From JAEUIV01 sp033763795 (GTDB lineage: Bacteria > Planctomycetota > Phycisphaerae > Phycisphaerales > UBA1924): 34,974 nt of DNA. The stretch's first letter is position 1. The number at the start of each line of letters is the position of its first letter. A program made the translations under genes and the position numbers. This document shows, piece by piece, positions 8,005 through 16,625 of the stretch. Below the pieces are notes generated by a model that had not been told where the DNA came from, made no database searches, and saw nothing but the letters and a program-made list of their open reading frames with translations. Location: positions 1 through 34,974 of the forward strand of contig JANRJV010000043.1 of assembly GCA_033763795.1 (NCBI GenBank). The letters run 5' to 3'.

Positions 8005-8703
8005 ATGACCCACGCCAGCGCCCCGAGACCGGACGACCGATTCGCCGATCTGCCGCCGCTCCTGCCGCATGTCCCATTCGAGCCCTACGACCCCGGCGTT
8101 CCGCCCGAAACGGGAGCGCGGCGCTTCTTCGAGGTCATGAACCGCCGCCGGACCGTCCGCATGTTCTCGGACAGGCCCGTCTCCCAGGAGACGATCGAGT
8201 GGATCTGCCGCGCCGCGGGCACCGCCCCCAGCGGAGCCCACAAGCAGCCGTGGCGCTTCGTCTGCGTCCGCGATGCACAGGTCAAGAGCCGGATCCGGGC
8301 CGCCGCGGAGGAGGAGGAACGCGAGTTCTACGAGCGCCGCGCCAGCCGGCAGTGGCTCGAGGATCTCGCTCCCCTGGGCACCGACGCGCGCAAACCCTTC
8401 CTCGACACCGCCCCCTGGCTCATCGTCGTCTTCGCCCTCGCGAAAACGGACGAGGGCGGCATGGTCTACTACCGCGAGGAATCCGTGGGAATCGCCGTGG
8501 GTCTGCTGCTCGCCGCGGCCCATCACGCCGGACTGGTCACCCTGACGCACACGCCCAGCCCCATGGCATTCCTCGCCCGCGTCCTGAACCGACCGGCCCA
8601 CGAGCGCGCCTTCGTCGTCATCCCCGTGGGCTACCCGGCCGAAGACTGCGTCGTCCCCGCGCTCGCCCGAAAGCCGCTGGAACAGACGATGGTCGTCGTG
8701 TGA
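8005..8703 (+). CDS. Iodotyrosine-deiodinase-like FMN nitroreductase
   Basis: A 232-residue protein of the nitroreductase superfamily, closest by eye to iodotyrosine deiodinase (IYD), which uses FMN to remove halogen from halotyrosines. Seen: the FMN-phosphate motif R-R-R-T-V-R (47-52), the loop G-T-A-P-S-G-A-H (72-79), and the IYD-specific active-site lid: an E-E-E-E-R-E-F-Y segment (102-109) and Lys130 before L-D-T-A-P. These match the Glu, Tyr and Lys that clamp the zwitterion of the amino-acid substrate in animal IYD. The C-terminal P-V-G-Y-P and R-K-P-L-E-Q motifs also match. There is no N-terminal membrane anchor, unlike the vertebrate enzyme. An AGGAGG lies upstream with slightly long spacing. 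It is a single gene, convergent with the thioesterase gene. Alternatives are another nitroreductase or BluB-like activity, but the lid residues favour IYD. Confidence 0.85.
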   Translation: MTHASAPRPDDRFADLPPLLPHVPFEPYDPGVPPETGARRFFEVMNRRRTVRMFSDRPVSQETIEWICRAAGTAPSGAHKQPWRFVCVRDAQVKSRIRAAAEEEEREFYERRASRQWLEDLAPLGTDARKPFLDTAPWLIVVFALAKTDEGGMVYYREESVGIAVGLLLAAAHHAGLVTLTHTPSPMAFLARVLNRPAHERAFVVIPVGYPAEDCVVPALARKPLEQTMVVV

Positions 8704-8733
8704 CCGCGCCCGCGGCATGCCGAAGCACGCCGA

Positions 8734-9207
8734 TCAGCCGCCGCCCGCCGCCAGCCACTCCGGCAGCGCCCGCGGCCGACCCGAAGCGTCGACGCACGCC
8801 AGCGTCGTCGCCGCCTCGGCGAGCAGCGCCACCCGGCCCCGCCCCTCCGCCTCGTGCCGCCACACCTCGTACGCGTGATCGATCCGCACGCGGCTGCCCC
8901 CCGCCACGCGCGTCATGATCGCCAGTTCATCGTCGTACCGCGCCGGCGCCCGATACTGCACCTGCAGCTTCGTGATCACGAGGAACACACCCGCCTGCTC
9001 CATCTCCGCGTACCGGACGCCCCCGGCGCGGAGCAGCTCCGTCCGCCCGATCTCCAGCCACGGCGCGTACGCCGCGTGATGAGCCACGCCCATGGGGTCG
9101 CACTCGCAGTACCGCACGCGGAGCAGCGTCTGCCCCTCCGCGGGTATGCGCCCGGCGGGAACGATGGAATCCGCATCGCGGGAGGGCGTGAAATCCGATC
9201 CTCGCAT
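8734..9207 (-). CDS. Acyl-CoA thioesterase, YbgC/4-hydroxybenzoyl-CoA type
   Basis: A 157-residue single hotdog-fold protein that probably hydrolyses acyl-CoA thioesters. Seen: the signature C-E-C-D-P-M-G-V-A-H-H-A-A-Y (34-47), where the family has a catalytic Asp (here Asp37) followed by a G-V-V-x-H-x-x-Y block, then the helix A-P-W-L-E-I-G-R-T-E-L-L-R. The length is normal for YbgC plus an N-terminal extension of about 25 residues before the first strand. The substrate cannot be read from the sequence. The gene is convergent with the deiodinase-like gene and divergent from the acetyltransferase gene (84 bp between starts). Confidence 0.85.
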   Translation of the reverse strand: MRGSDFTPSRDADSIVPAGRIPAEGQTLLRVRYCECDPMGVAHHAAYAPWLEIGRTELLRAGGVRYAEMEQAGVFLVITKLQVQYRAPARYDDELAIMTRVAGGSRVRIDHAYEVWRHEAEGRGRVALLAEAATTLACVDASGRPRALPEWLAAGGG

Positions 9208-9291
9208 CGCGAAGAAGTCTACACTTCCCCTTCGCGCGCGGCGGTGCGCCGCGCCGTCGCCTCTTCACCAGGAGACGCAACCAGCACCTCG

Positions 9292-9828
9292 ATGACGAGC
9301 GTCAACACGCAAGCCGATGTCGCGATCCGCCGCGCGTCCACCGCCGACTCGCCGGCGGAACTCACCGCGCTGCTGCACCGCGCCTACCGCGCTCAGGTCC
9401 AGATGGGCCTCCAGCCCTTGGCGGGCCGCCAGAGCGAGGACGTCACCCGCCGTCGCTGCGCCGCAGGCGAGACCTTCGTCGCCGAGATCGCCGGCCGCAT
9501 CGTCGGCATGGTCGTACTGCAGGAGAAGGAAGAGGCCGCCTTCCCGCCTCACTTCCTCAGGCCCGGCGTCGCCCACTTCTCGCTCTTCGCCGTCGATCCC
9601 GACGTCCAGGGACGCGGCATCGGACGCCGGCTGCTGGAAGAGATCGAACGCCGCGCCGCCGAGATCGGCTGCACCGAACTGGCCCTCTCCATGGCCGAGC
9701 CCGACGCCAAGCTCCAGGAGTTCTACCGCCGCGCCGGCTTCGGCTTCGTCGAGTTCTGGCAGTGGCCCTACACCAACTATCGCAGCGTGATCCTCTCAAA
9801 GCCTATCGCTCCCCTCCCCGTCGCGTGA
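9292..9828 (+). CDS. GNAT-family N-acetyltransferase
   Basis: A 178-residue protein with one GNAT fold, which transfers an acetyl group from acetyl-CoA to an amine. Seen: a central strand V-A-H-F-S-L-F-A-V-D-P followed by the acetyl-CoA pyrophosphate-binding motif A, Q-G-R-G-I-G (106-111), then motif B with L-Q-E-F-Y-R-R-A-G-F near the C-terminus. The ATG at 9292 was chosen because the family fold begins within the next 10 residues and an AGGAGA lies upstream; the frame is open much further back, but only as an antisense shadow of the thioesterase gene. The substrate is unknown. Confidence 0.87.
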   Translation: MTSVNTQADVAIRRASTADSPAELTALLHRAYRAQVQMGLQPLAGRQSEDVTRRRCAAGETFVAEIAGRIVGMVVLQEKEEAAFPPHFLRPGVAHFSLFAVDPDVQGRGIGRRLLEEIERRAAEIGCTELALSMAEPDAKLQEFYRRAGFGFVEFWQWPYTNYRSVILSKPIAPLPVA

Positions 9829-9887
9829 TCCCGCCGGCGCGGTACGCTCCGAGGGCCGCACGTCCGCGGCTTCTGGAGGTCCGGCCC

Positions 9888-10685
9888 GTGCCCAGCTCGT
9901 TCCCGCTCATCGCGCTCCTCGCCCTGACCCTCGTCGCGTGCTTCGCGGCCCCGGCCGCCGGCGCCATCCGCACCGAAAAGGTCGAGTACACCCACGGCGG
10001 CGTAAAGCTCGTCGGCTTCGCCGCATGGGACGACGCCGTCCCCGGCCGACGCCCCGGAGTCCTGATCGTCCACGAGTGGTGGGGGCTCAACGACTACGTC
10101 AAGCGCCGCGCGCAGGACATCGCCCGTCTCGGATACTTCGCCTTCGCCGTCGATATGTACGGCGAGGGAACCACCGTCACCAGCCCCGAAGACGCCGCAC
10201 GGCTCATGACCTCCGTGCGAGGCGACGTCACGCTCTGGCGCGAGCGGGCCGCCGCGGGCCTCGCCGCCATGAACGCACGCCCCGAGGTCGACCCCGCACT
10301 CACCGGCGCGATGGGCTACTGCTTCGGCGGCAGCACCGCGCTCGAGCTCGCCCGCGCCGGCGCCGACCTCGACGCCGTCGTCTCCTTCCACGGCGGGCTC
10401 TCCACCCAGAGCCCCGCCCAGCCCGGAACCGTCAGGGCGTCCATCCTCGTCTGCGACGGCGCCGACGACCCCTTCCTCACCGTCGACGAGCGCCCGAACT
10501 TCATTAAGGAGATGCAGAAGGCCAAGGCCGACTACGTCTTCATCGGCTACTCCGGCGCTGTCCACGCCTTCACCAACCCGGACGTCGACGCAAGGAACAT
10601 CGACGGCGCCAGGTACAACAAGGCCGCCGACGAGCGCTCCTGGCGCCACATGAAGGACTTCTTCCGCGAGAAGTTCGGCCGCTGA
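9888..10685 (+). CDS. Exported dienelactone hydrolase family protein
   Basis: A 265-residue alpha/beta hydrolase of the dienelactone hydrolase family. Seen: H-E-W-W-G-L-N early in the domain, the nucleophile elbow G-Y-C-F-G-G (Cys145), and the remaining triad members, probably Asp193 in C-D-G-A-D-D-P and His226 in G-A-V-H-A-F-T. The start is a GTG at 9888, preceded by TGGAGGT at 8-nt spacing, which is better than any upstream codon. The N-terminus is a signal peptide (hydrophobic 5-20). It contains L-V-A-C, a possible lipobox at Cys18, but also a normal cleavage site near A-A-G-A, so it is either a lipoprotein or a soluble periplasmic enzyme. Exported members of this family are common; the substrate is unknown and need not be a dienelactone. 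Confidence 0.88.
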   Translation: MPSSFPLIALLALTLVACFAAPAAGAIRTEKVEYTHGGVKLVGFAAWDDAVPGRRPGVLIVHEWWGLNDYVKRRAQDIARLGYFAFAVDMYGEGTTVTSPEDAARLMTSVRGDVTLWRERAAAGLAAMNARPEVDPALTGAMGYCFGGSTALELARAGADLDAVVSFHGGLSTQSPAQPGTVRASILVCDGADDPFLTVDERPNFIKEMQKAKADYVFIGYSGAVHAFTNPDVDARNIDGARYNKAADERSWRHMKDFFREKFGR

Positions 10686-10694
10686 ACCCCCGCC

Positions 10695-11444
10695 TCACTC
10701 CATCGCCGCGCTCAGCGCCTCGTCCGACGCGTCCAGGTTCGAGTAGACCTTCTGAACGTCGTCCAGGTCCTCGAACGCGTCGATCATCCTCACGACCTTC
10801 GTCACGTTGTCCCCGGTGACCTCCGTCGTCATCGTCGGGATCATCGTCAGCTCGGCCGATTCGCAAGCGACCTTGGCGCCGTCCAGCGCGTCCTTGACCG
10901 CGATGAAGTCCGCCGGCTTCGACAGAACCGTGTGGTACCCCTCGGCGGTGGAAACGTCGTCCGCACCCGCCTCCAGCGCCAGCTCCATCAGCTTCTCTTC
11001 GCCGATGACCTGCTCATCGATCACGAAACGCCCCCGCGGCTCGAACATGTACGCCACCGCCCCCGCCGCCCCGAGATTCCCCCCGAACTTCGTGAACACC
11101 AGCCGCACGTCGCCCGCCGTGCGCGTCCGGTTGTTCGTCAGCGCGTCGATGATGATCGCCACGCCCCCGGGACCATACCCCTCGTAGCGGACGTTCTCCC
11201 AGTTATCGCCGCCGATCTCGCCGGAACCCTTCTTGATCGCCCGTTCGATCGTGTCCCGCGGCATGTTGACGGCCTTGGCCTCCTCGATCGCGTACCGCAG
11301 CGTCAGATTCGCCGCCGGATCGGGCACGCCGTTGCGCGCCGCCGCCATGATGGCCCGCGCCGCCTTGCTCCAGAGCTTGCCGCGCTTCGCGTCGCTCTTG
11401 GCCTTCTTGTGCTTGATGTTGGCCCAGCGGCTGTGACCTGCCAT
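10695..11444 (-). CDS. yebC: YebC/PmpR-family regulatory protein
   Basis: A 249-residue YebC/TACO1 family protein. Members are described as DNA-binding regulators and, more recently, as factors helping ribosomes through difficult sequences. Seen: the invariant N-terminus M-A-G-H-S-R-W-A-N-I-K-H-K-K, then L-R-Y-A-I-E-E-A-K-A-V-N-M-P, E-G-Y-G-P-G-G-V-A and T-N-N-R-T-R-T-A. Length and motif order are complete. The ATG at 11444 is fixed by the conserved N-terminus although the frame is open further upstream. It is convergent with the hydrolase gene (9 bp between stops) and follows the TPR gene by 70 bp on the same strand, so it may be in the same transcript. Confidence 0.96.
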   Translation of the reverse strand: MAGHSRWANIKHKKAKSDAKRGKLWSKAARAIMAAARNGVPDPAANLTLRYAIEEAKAVNMPRDTIERAIKKGSGEIGGDNWENVRYEGYGPGGVAIIIDALTNNRTRTAGDVRLVFTKFGGNLGAAGAVAYMFEPRGRFVIDEQVIGEEKLMELALEAGADDVSTAEGYHTVLSKPADFIAVKDALDGAKVACESAELTMIPTMTTEVTGDNVTKVVRMIDAFEDLDDVQKVYSNLDASDEALSAAME

Positions 11445-11514
11445 GCGGTGAACACCCAGAGCGCCAGAGACCGCCCCGCCCGCGACGAACATCTCAACGG
11501 GTCCGAAGCCATCG

Positions 11515-14500
11515 TCAGCGCGGCATGATATCGGCGGGATCGCCCTCGACGGGCGCATCGGGCCCCGCTCCATCCTCGACCGCTCCCCGCGGAAGAGCAC
11601 CGTCCTCCTCGACGCGCGCCGCCGCGCCCTCCGCCGCAGGGGGACCGGGGTCCTCCTCGCGGAAGATCGTCGGAAGCTCCGGCTCCTCGCCCCGCGCCGC
11701 CGCGTCCAGCTTCCGCTGCGCCGCCTGCGCCGCCTCTATCGCCTCCTGAGCCTCGGGAGACACACTCGCCCCGCCCGCCTGAACCTGCATCGCGCCCAGC
11801 CCCGAGTCGACCGTCTCCTGCCACAGCAGCAGCGCCCGCTCCTTCTCGCCCGCCGCCCACAGCGCGTCGGCCAGATGCCCCGCGATGATCGGCGTCGCCA
11901 GCGCCAGCCCGCGCTGCAGCCGCGCGTCCCGCGCCTCCAGCTTCACGAGGTCGTACGCGCGCTGCAGCAGCGTCACCGCCCCCTCGCGCACGACGCGACC
12001 GTCCGCACCGACCTCGTCGCGGATCACACCCACGCGGAAGCGCGCCCACCCCATCGAGTCCGTGATCGACGCCGTGGGCCGCGGCATCTCCCGGTAGGCG
12101 CGCTGGATCATCTCGTACCCCTCGCGCACCGCCCGGCCCTTGGACACGAGCTGATACCCGAGGTTGTTGTTGGCCCACAGGTGCAGCGGGTTGTACCGCA
12201 GCGCCGCCCGGTAGAGATACTCGATCAGCTCCTCGCTCTGCGCCGCGCCGTTGAGCGCGTTGGCCATCTCCGCCGCCAGGTCCGCCGGATCGACCGCGCG
12301 ACCGTTGTTGCTCAGCAGCTTGCCCAGCTCGGTCACCAGCGTGTCGAGCGTGTTGGAGTCGCGCGCCAGCTCGATCGAGCGCGCCAGCGTCTCCCCGCTC
12401 TGATACCCCGCGATCAGCCACACGTGCAGCGTCCACACCGCGTGCATCGAGGGCGGCGGGGGCGCGATCGTTCGGCACGCGTGCTCCAGCACCACCAGCC
12501 CGTCCCCGACCCGCTGCCCCCCCGGCAGACCCTGCTGCTGCCCGCCGCCGGCCAGCGCGTCGAACGCGAGCGCATAGAACTCGACACGCCGCGGAGAGCC
12601 GCCCGTCTGGCCCGCCGCCCGCTCCACCGCTTCGATGATCGCATCGGGCGGTGCGCCCGCCCGCGCCAGCAGCCTCAGATGCAGCGTGTGCACCCCCGCG
12701 GGCGACGCCGGCACGCCCCGCAGCACCGCCGACTGCAGCGCCGCCGCCGCCTCGAGCGGAACCTCGCCCCGCAGCGCCGCCTCGGCGCTGTCGACCCCCA
12801 GCCTCGTCAGCCGGACGACAAGATCCGCGGGCAGCCGACGCACACCCGCGAACAATCGCTCGACCGTCACCGCGGCCTCGCCCAGATCGCGCTGCGCCGC
12901 GGCAAACTCCGCCGCTTCCACCAGCGCCTCGGGCGTCCGCGGCGACCGCGCCAGCCGCGCACGCGTCAGCTCGTCCGCCCGCGCGCTCCCGCCCATCGTC
13001 TCGCGCAGCACGCGCTCCAGCACCCGCGACACGTCGTCGTCCCCGGGCTGATCCGCCAGACGCTTCTCCAGAAGGTCGAGCGCCTCGTCGCGCCGGTTCC
13101 GCTGCGCCAGCAGCGACCCCAGCTCCGTCGTGAAGACCGACAGCTCGGGACGCCGCGCCAGCTGCGCCCGCAGCCACCGCTCCGCCTCGTCCAAACGAGA
13201 CTGCGAGCGCCACAACCTCACCAGCGCCTCGACGACCCCGCCCCGCTCCGGCACGTCCTCCGCCAGGTCGCGCAGGTCACGCTCCGCCATGTCCAGCTGC
13301 CCCCGCGCCAGCGCCTCCTGCGCCCGCAGCCAGCGCAGCGTCGGGCTCGATGGATGCGCATCGCGCAGGACCCGGATCGTCTCGAACAGCCGCTCCTCGC
13401 TCGCCAGCGGCCCCGCCGGCCCGAACAGGTTCACCAGCCCCGTGTACGCCTCGTCGCGCGTCGGGTCCAGCCGCGTCGTCAGCGTCAGCCAGTCGCACGC
13501 CTCCTCGAACCGTCCGAGAGAGAGCGCCAGCCGCGCCGCCTGCATGAACACGTCCGCGTCCGCCGCCGTCGCCGCCTCCGGCGCCGGGAGCGCGGGCATC
13601 AGCACATCGAGCGCTTCGTCGCTCCGCCCCGCCTCGGTCAGCGCCACGACCTTGGCCCCGACCAGCGCCGGATCGATCGACGTATCCAGCCCCCGCGCGA
13701 TGTCCGCCGCTTCCTCGAACCGGCCGAGCTTCGTCAGCGCCGACACCCGCGCCGCCAGCGCCGGCGCAAACGCCGGCCGCTCCTCCAGCAGCAGCGCAAG
13801 CTCCCGCTCGCTCTCGTCGAACTTGCCCAGCACCGCCAGCAGCCGCGCCCGAAGCAGCCGCCGCGCCGTCTCGTCGCCCCCGCCCCCGCCCCCGTCGCCG
13901 TCTCCGCCGCCGACGCCCGGGCCCGCGCCGTCGAGCAGCCCCAGCAGCGCCGCCGGATCGCGGTCGGTCTGCAGCATCGCCCGCGCATACCGCCCCTCGT
14001 GCACCGGCGCCTCCGCCACGAGCGCCAGCGTCTGATCCAGCAGCCCCGCCCGCCCGTTCTGCCGCGCCAGCGCGAACAGGTCCGCGAGCGCCGCATCATC
14101 CGCGGGCGACGTCGCCAGGTGCGCCCGCAGGATCGACATCGACCGCGCCGGCTCCGCCGCGCTCGCCGCCGCCTGCGCCCGCGCCAGCCCGCTCCGCGAA
14201 GCCGCCAGATCCTCGGGCTTCAGGCCCGCGCGGATCTCTTCCAGCAGCCGCTCGACCCGGGGCCCCGCCGACGAGTTCGTCGCGATGTAGCGCAAGAGGT
14301 CGAGCGTGCGCTGGTCCACCCGGCCGCGCGTCGCCGCAACGTCTTCCAGCACGATACGCGCGCCCGCCAGCGGGTCGCCGAGCTTCATCTGCGCATACAC
14401 CCGCCGCGCCATCAGCCCCGACGGATTCAGCGTGGGCAGCGCCGCCGCACGCTCATACAGACCCGCCGCCTCCTCGGGGCTCCCGCGGTGCAGCGCCGCG

Positions 14501-15357
14501 TCACCCATGTCGCGCAGCAGATCGCCCCTCGCCCGGTAGAGCTGCGCAAGCTCGGTCTGCAGCAGCGTCGTCTGCCCGAACAGCTCGGGAAGGTCGATCG
14601 CCGCGCGCGTCGCCTCCGCCCCGGCCGACGCGTACCCCAGCTCCGACAGCGCCCGACCCAGACGCGCGTTCACAAGGTAAGGCAGCGCCGGATCGAGCTG
14701 CCCCGCAGGCAGCTCACGCAGCGGCTTGAGGTACGCCACCGCGCTCTCGAACTCGCGACGCTCCACCGCCGTGCGGCTGAGCACCTCCAGCGCGCGGATG
14801 TCCGTCGGGTTGAGCGCCAGCGCCCGGCGGAACGCGCTCACCGCGCTCGTCCGGTTGCCCTGCGCCATGCTCGCTTCGCCCAGCTCGCGCCAGATCGCCG
14901 CGGAGCTCGGGTCGCGACGCGCCGCCTCCGTCAGGCTCGCTTCCGCCCGTTCGGCGTCGCCCGCCAGGAGCTGCACCCGCCCCAGCGTGTACGCGCGCAC
15001 CGCTTCCAGCCGATCATCCGCCGTCGCTGGCATCGCCGCCGGAGCCGCGGGCCCGTCGGGCACCGGGCCCCACGAACCCAGCACCTCCGCCAGAGGCTTC
15101 GACGCCTTCTGCAGCGCCTCGCCGCTCAGCACCTGATCGATGTCCGCCGGAACACCCGCAGGGGGCCCGGCCCGCAACGCACGCTCATCGCGCTCCTCGC
15201 GCGCCGCCCCCGAAAGCGACGACCGCTGCCCACCCTCCCCCCGCGGCGACCCGCCACGCTCCGTCGCGCACCCCGAAACGATGATCAGCGCCAGCGCGGC
15301 CGACACCCCCAGGCCGCCGCCGCGCGAAGCACGAAAACAGTCGTCAGCTTTCAACAC
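11515..15357 (-). CDS. Giant TPR-repeat lipoprotein
   Basis: About 1280 residues, an envelope protein built almost wholly of tetratricopeptide-like helical repeats, a fold used as a protein-protein scaffold. Seen: a lipobox V-S-G-C near residue 30, then a disordered Gly/Ser/Arg stretch. The clearest TPR units lie at about 115-215 (A-Y-T-L-G-R-V-Q-L-L-A-G-D-A-E-R-A; R-E-L-G-E-A-S-M-A-Q-G-N; A-F-R-R-A-L-A-L-N-P). More degenerate repeats continue to about 1200, interrupted near 480 by a run of Gly and Asp. The C-terminal 60 residues are acidic and Pro-rich. The start is uncertain: GTG at 15357, or TTG at 15363 or 15354; none has a good ribosome-binding site. Its role is unknown; such proteins can assemble envelope or secretion complexes. 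It lies between the nusA operon and yebC. Confidence 0.82.
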   Translation of the reverse strand: MLKADDCFRASRGGGLGVSAALALIIVSGCATERGGSPRGEGGQRSSLSGAAREERDERALRAGPPAGVPADIDQVLSGEALQKASKPLAEVLGSWGPVPDGPAAPAAMPATADDRLEAVRAYTLGRVQLLAGDAERAEASLTEAARRDPSSAAIWRELGEASMAQGNRTSAVSAFRRALALNPTDIRALEVLSRTAVERREFESAVAYLKPLRELPAGQLDPALPYLVNARLGRALSELGYASAGAEATRAAIDLPELFGQTTLLQTELAQLYRARGDLLRDMGDAALHRGSPEEAAGLYERAAALPTLNPSGLMARRVYAQMKLGDPLAGARIVLEDVAATRGRVDQRTLDLLRYIATNSSAGPRVERLLEEIRAGLKPEDLAASRSGLARAQAAASAAEPARSMSILRAHLATSPADDAALADLFALARQNGRAGLLDQTLALVAEAPVHEGRYARAMLQTDRDPAALLGLLDGAGPGVGGGDGDGGGGGGDETARRLLRARLLAVLGKFDESERELALLLEERPAFAPALAARVSALTKLGRFEEAADIARGLDTSIDPALVGAKVVALTEAGRSDEALDVLMPALPAPEAATAADADVFMQAARLALSLGRFEEACDWLTLTTRLDPTRDEAYTGLVNLFGPAGPLASEERLFETIRVLRDAHPSSPTLRWLRAQEALARGQLDMAERDLRDLAEDVPERGGVVEALVRLWRSQSRLDEAERWLRAQLARRPELSVFTTELGSLLAQRNRRDEALDLLEKRLADQPGDDDVSRVLERVLRETMGGSARADELTRARLARSPRTPEALVEAAEFAAAQRDLGEAAVTVERLFAGVRRLPADLVVRLTRLGVDSAEAALRGEVPLEAAAALQSAVLRGVPASPAGVHTLHLRLLARAGAPPDAIIEAVERAAGQTGGSPRRVEFYALAFDALAGGGQQQGLPGGQRVGDGLVVLEHACRTIAPPPPSMHAVWTLHVWLIAGYQSGETLARSIELARDSNTLDTLVTELGKLLSNNGRAVDPADLAAEMANALNGAAQSEELIEYLYRAALRYNPLHLWANNNLGYQLVSKGRAVREGYEMIQRAYREMPRPTASITDSMGWARFRVGVIRDEVGADGRVVREGAVTLLQRAYDLVKLEARDARLQRGLALATPIIAGHLADALWAAGEKERALLLWQETVDSGLGAMQVQAGGASVSPEAQEAIEAAQAAQRKLDAAARGEEPELPTIFREEDPGPPAAEGAAARVEEDGALPRGAVEDGAGPDAPVEGDPADIMPR

Positions 15358-15411
15358 GCGCAAAGTTTAGGACCACCGCCCCGCCCGCACGTGCGGCCCC
15401 TCACCGCTCCA

Positions 15412-16158
15412 TCACGACCGCGACCGGCCCGTCTTCCCGGACCCGCCAGACGACGCCGCGGGCTTCCGCCCCGGCGCCTTCTTCGCCGCCCCGCCCCCGG
15501 ACGCCGCCGCCGCCGCCGGCGACTCCTCCGCCTTCTTCCGCGGCTTGCGCGGCTCGGTCGACGGATCCTCGGCCCACGCCTGCAGCAGCAGGTGGATCTT
15601 CAGCGCGTCGTCCGCCTTCACGTGCCGCTCGAGAACCGCCGACGCCTTCGCGCAGTCATCCGCCGGTTCGACGATCTCGTGATCGATCAGCCGGACGAGA
15701 AGCTTCTCATCGACAGGAACCGTGTGCCCGCCCAGACGCACCAGCACGACCCGCGCCGCCGCGAAAGGGGGCATCCCGTCCAGCGTCTCGAGGTACCGAC
15801 GCGCGTCGCGCTTGTTCATCGCCGAGCACTTCTCGAGCGTCACGGCATACTCGCGGATGTAGATCTCCTGCAGCGTCGCCTTCAGCCGCTGCGCGCGCTC
15901 CTCGGCCAGCGGATAGGTCTTGCCGATCACCGCCGCCAGCTCCGCCGGGCGGCACACCCGCAGCTCGTTGTGGTCGACGACGTGGTGCGACAGACGCTTG
16001 TACGCCGCGTCGGCCTTCGCCGTCGGCGCTTCCCACAAGAGGAAGCTGTACACGAGCTCGTCCAGCACCGAGCGCTCGGGAATCTCTGGGGTTTCGTACG
16101 CGCTCTTGATCGAACGCAAGAGCGAGTTCAGGTTCTTCGCGTGATCGTTCGTGCTCAC
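15412..16158 (-). CDS. HhH-GPD-like (endonuclease III fold) protein with basic tail
   Basis: A 248-residue protein whose residues 30-160 can be aligned by eye with the helical core of endonuclease III, a base-excision DNA glycosylase. Seen: a helix-hairpin-helix-like segment L-D-G-M-P-P-F-A-A-A-R-V-V-L (125-138), then P-V-D-E-K-L-L-V-R-L, where Asp150 matches the catalytic Asp of the family's V-D-T-H motif. The Lys normally found in the hairpin (G-x-G-x-K-T-A) seems absent and there is no C-terminal 4Fe-4S cysteine cluster. The C-terminus (about 205-248) is a Lys/Ala/Pro/Gly-rich basic tail likely to bind nucleic acid. The start codon overlaps the rbfA stop by 4 bp, so it is the last gene of the nusA-infB-rbfA operon. 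It may be a monofunctional glycosylase or a non-catalytic DNA/RNA-binding relative. Confidence 0.75.
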   Translation of the reverse strand: MSTNDHAKNLNSLLRSIKSAYETPEIPERSVLDELVYSFLLWEAPTAKADAAYKRLSHHVVDHNELRVCRPAELAAVIGKTYPLAEERAQRLKATLQEIYIREYAVTLEKCSAMNKRDARRYLETLDGMPPFAAARVVLVRLGGHTVPVDEKLLVRLIDHEIVEPADDCAKASAVLERHVKADDALKIHLLLQAWAEDPSTEPRKPRKKAEESPAAAAASGGGAAKKAPGRKPAASSGGSGKTGRSRS

Positions 16159-16625
16159 TCGGGAGACTCCGGCCTATTCGTTTTGATGTCTGGTCCAGAC
16201 CCGTCGTCCGTTTGTTCGTCGTGCGCGCCGGCGGAGGCGTCCGCGCCCTCGGGCTTCTCGTCGCTCTCGGGGGCGCCAAAGCCCTCGGTCTCGCGGATAT
16301 CGGCGAGCGTCGACAGCACCCACGCCTCGCGCTTGGACGAGCGATCGAGCTTGAACAAGAGCCGCGGCGGATGGTGCAGCGAGACCCGCTCCCCCGCCTG
16401 CCGCCGGATGAACCCCGCCGCGTCGTTCAGCCCGTGGATCACCCGGCTCTCGTTCCGCGCGGGCAGCACCGACACGCTCACCAGCGCATGCGCAAAGTCG
16501 TCCGTCACCCGCACGCCCGTGATCGTGATCACGCCCTCGATCCGCGGGTCCGACAGACCCTCGGAGATTACGCTCTGCACCGCCCGGTGCAGGATCGACG
16601 CCACCTGCTCGGTCCGGCGGCTCAT
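16155..16625 (-). CDS. rbfA: Ribosome-binding factor A
   Basis: A 156-residue RbfA, a KH-like protein that binds the immature 30S subunit and helps 16S rRNA 5'-end maturation. Seen: the N-terminal signature S-R-R-T-E-Q-V-A-S-I-L and L-S-D-P-R-I (25-30), the strand V-I-T-I-T-G-V-R-V-T-D-D, and the L-H-H-P-P-R-L-L-F-K-L-D block in place of the family's R-x-x-P-x-L-x-F-x-x-D. The last about 45 residues are an acidic, disordered tail, longer than in E. coli. It overlaps the upstream DUF503 gene and the downstream HhH-GPD gene by 4 bp each (ATGA-type junctions), so translation is coupled across the three. Confidence 0.93.
   Translation of the reverse strand: MSRRTEQVASILHRAVQSVISEGLSDPRIEGVITITGVRVTDDFAHALVSVSVLPARNESRVIHGLNDAAGFIRRQAGERVSLHHPPRLLFKLDRSSKREAWVLSTLADIRETEGFGAPESDEKPEGADASAGAHDEQTDDGSGPDIKTNRPESPE

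Noticed and set aside
15385..15396. 12-bp perfect palindrome CCGCACGTGCGG between the HhH-GPD and TPR genes
   Set aside because: Short and GC-rich with no T-run and no second copy; expected by chance at this composition.
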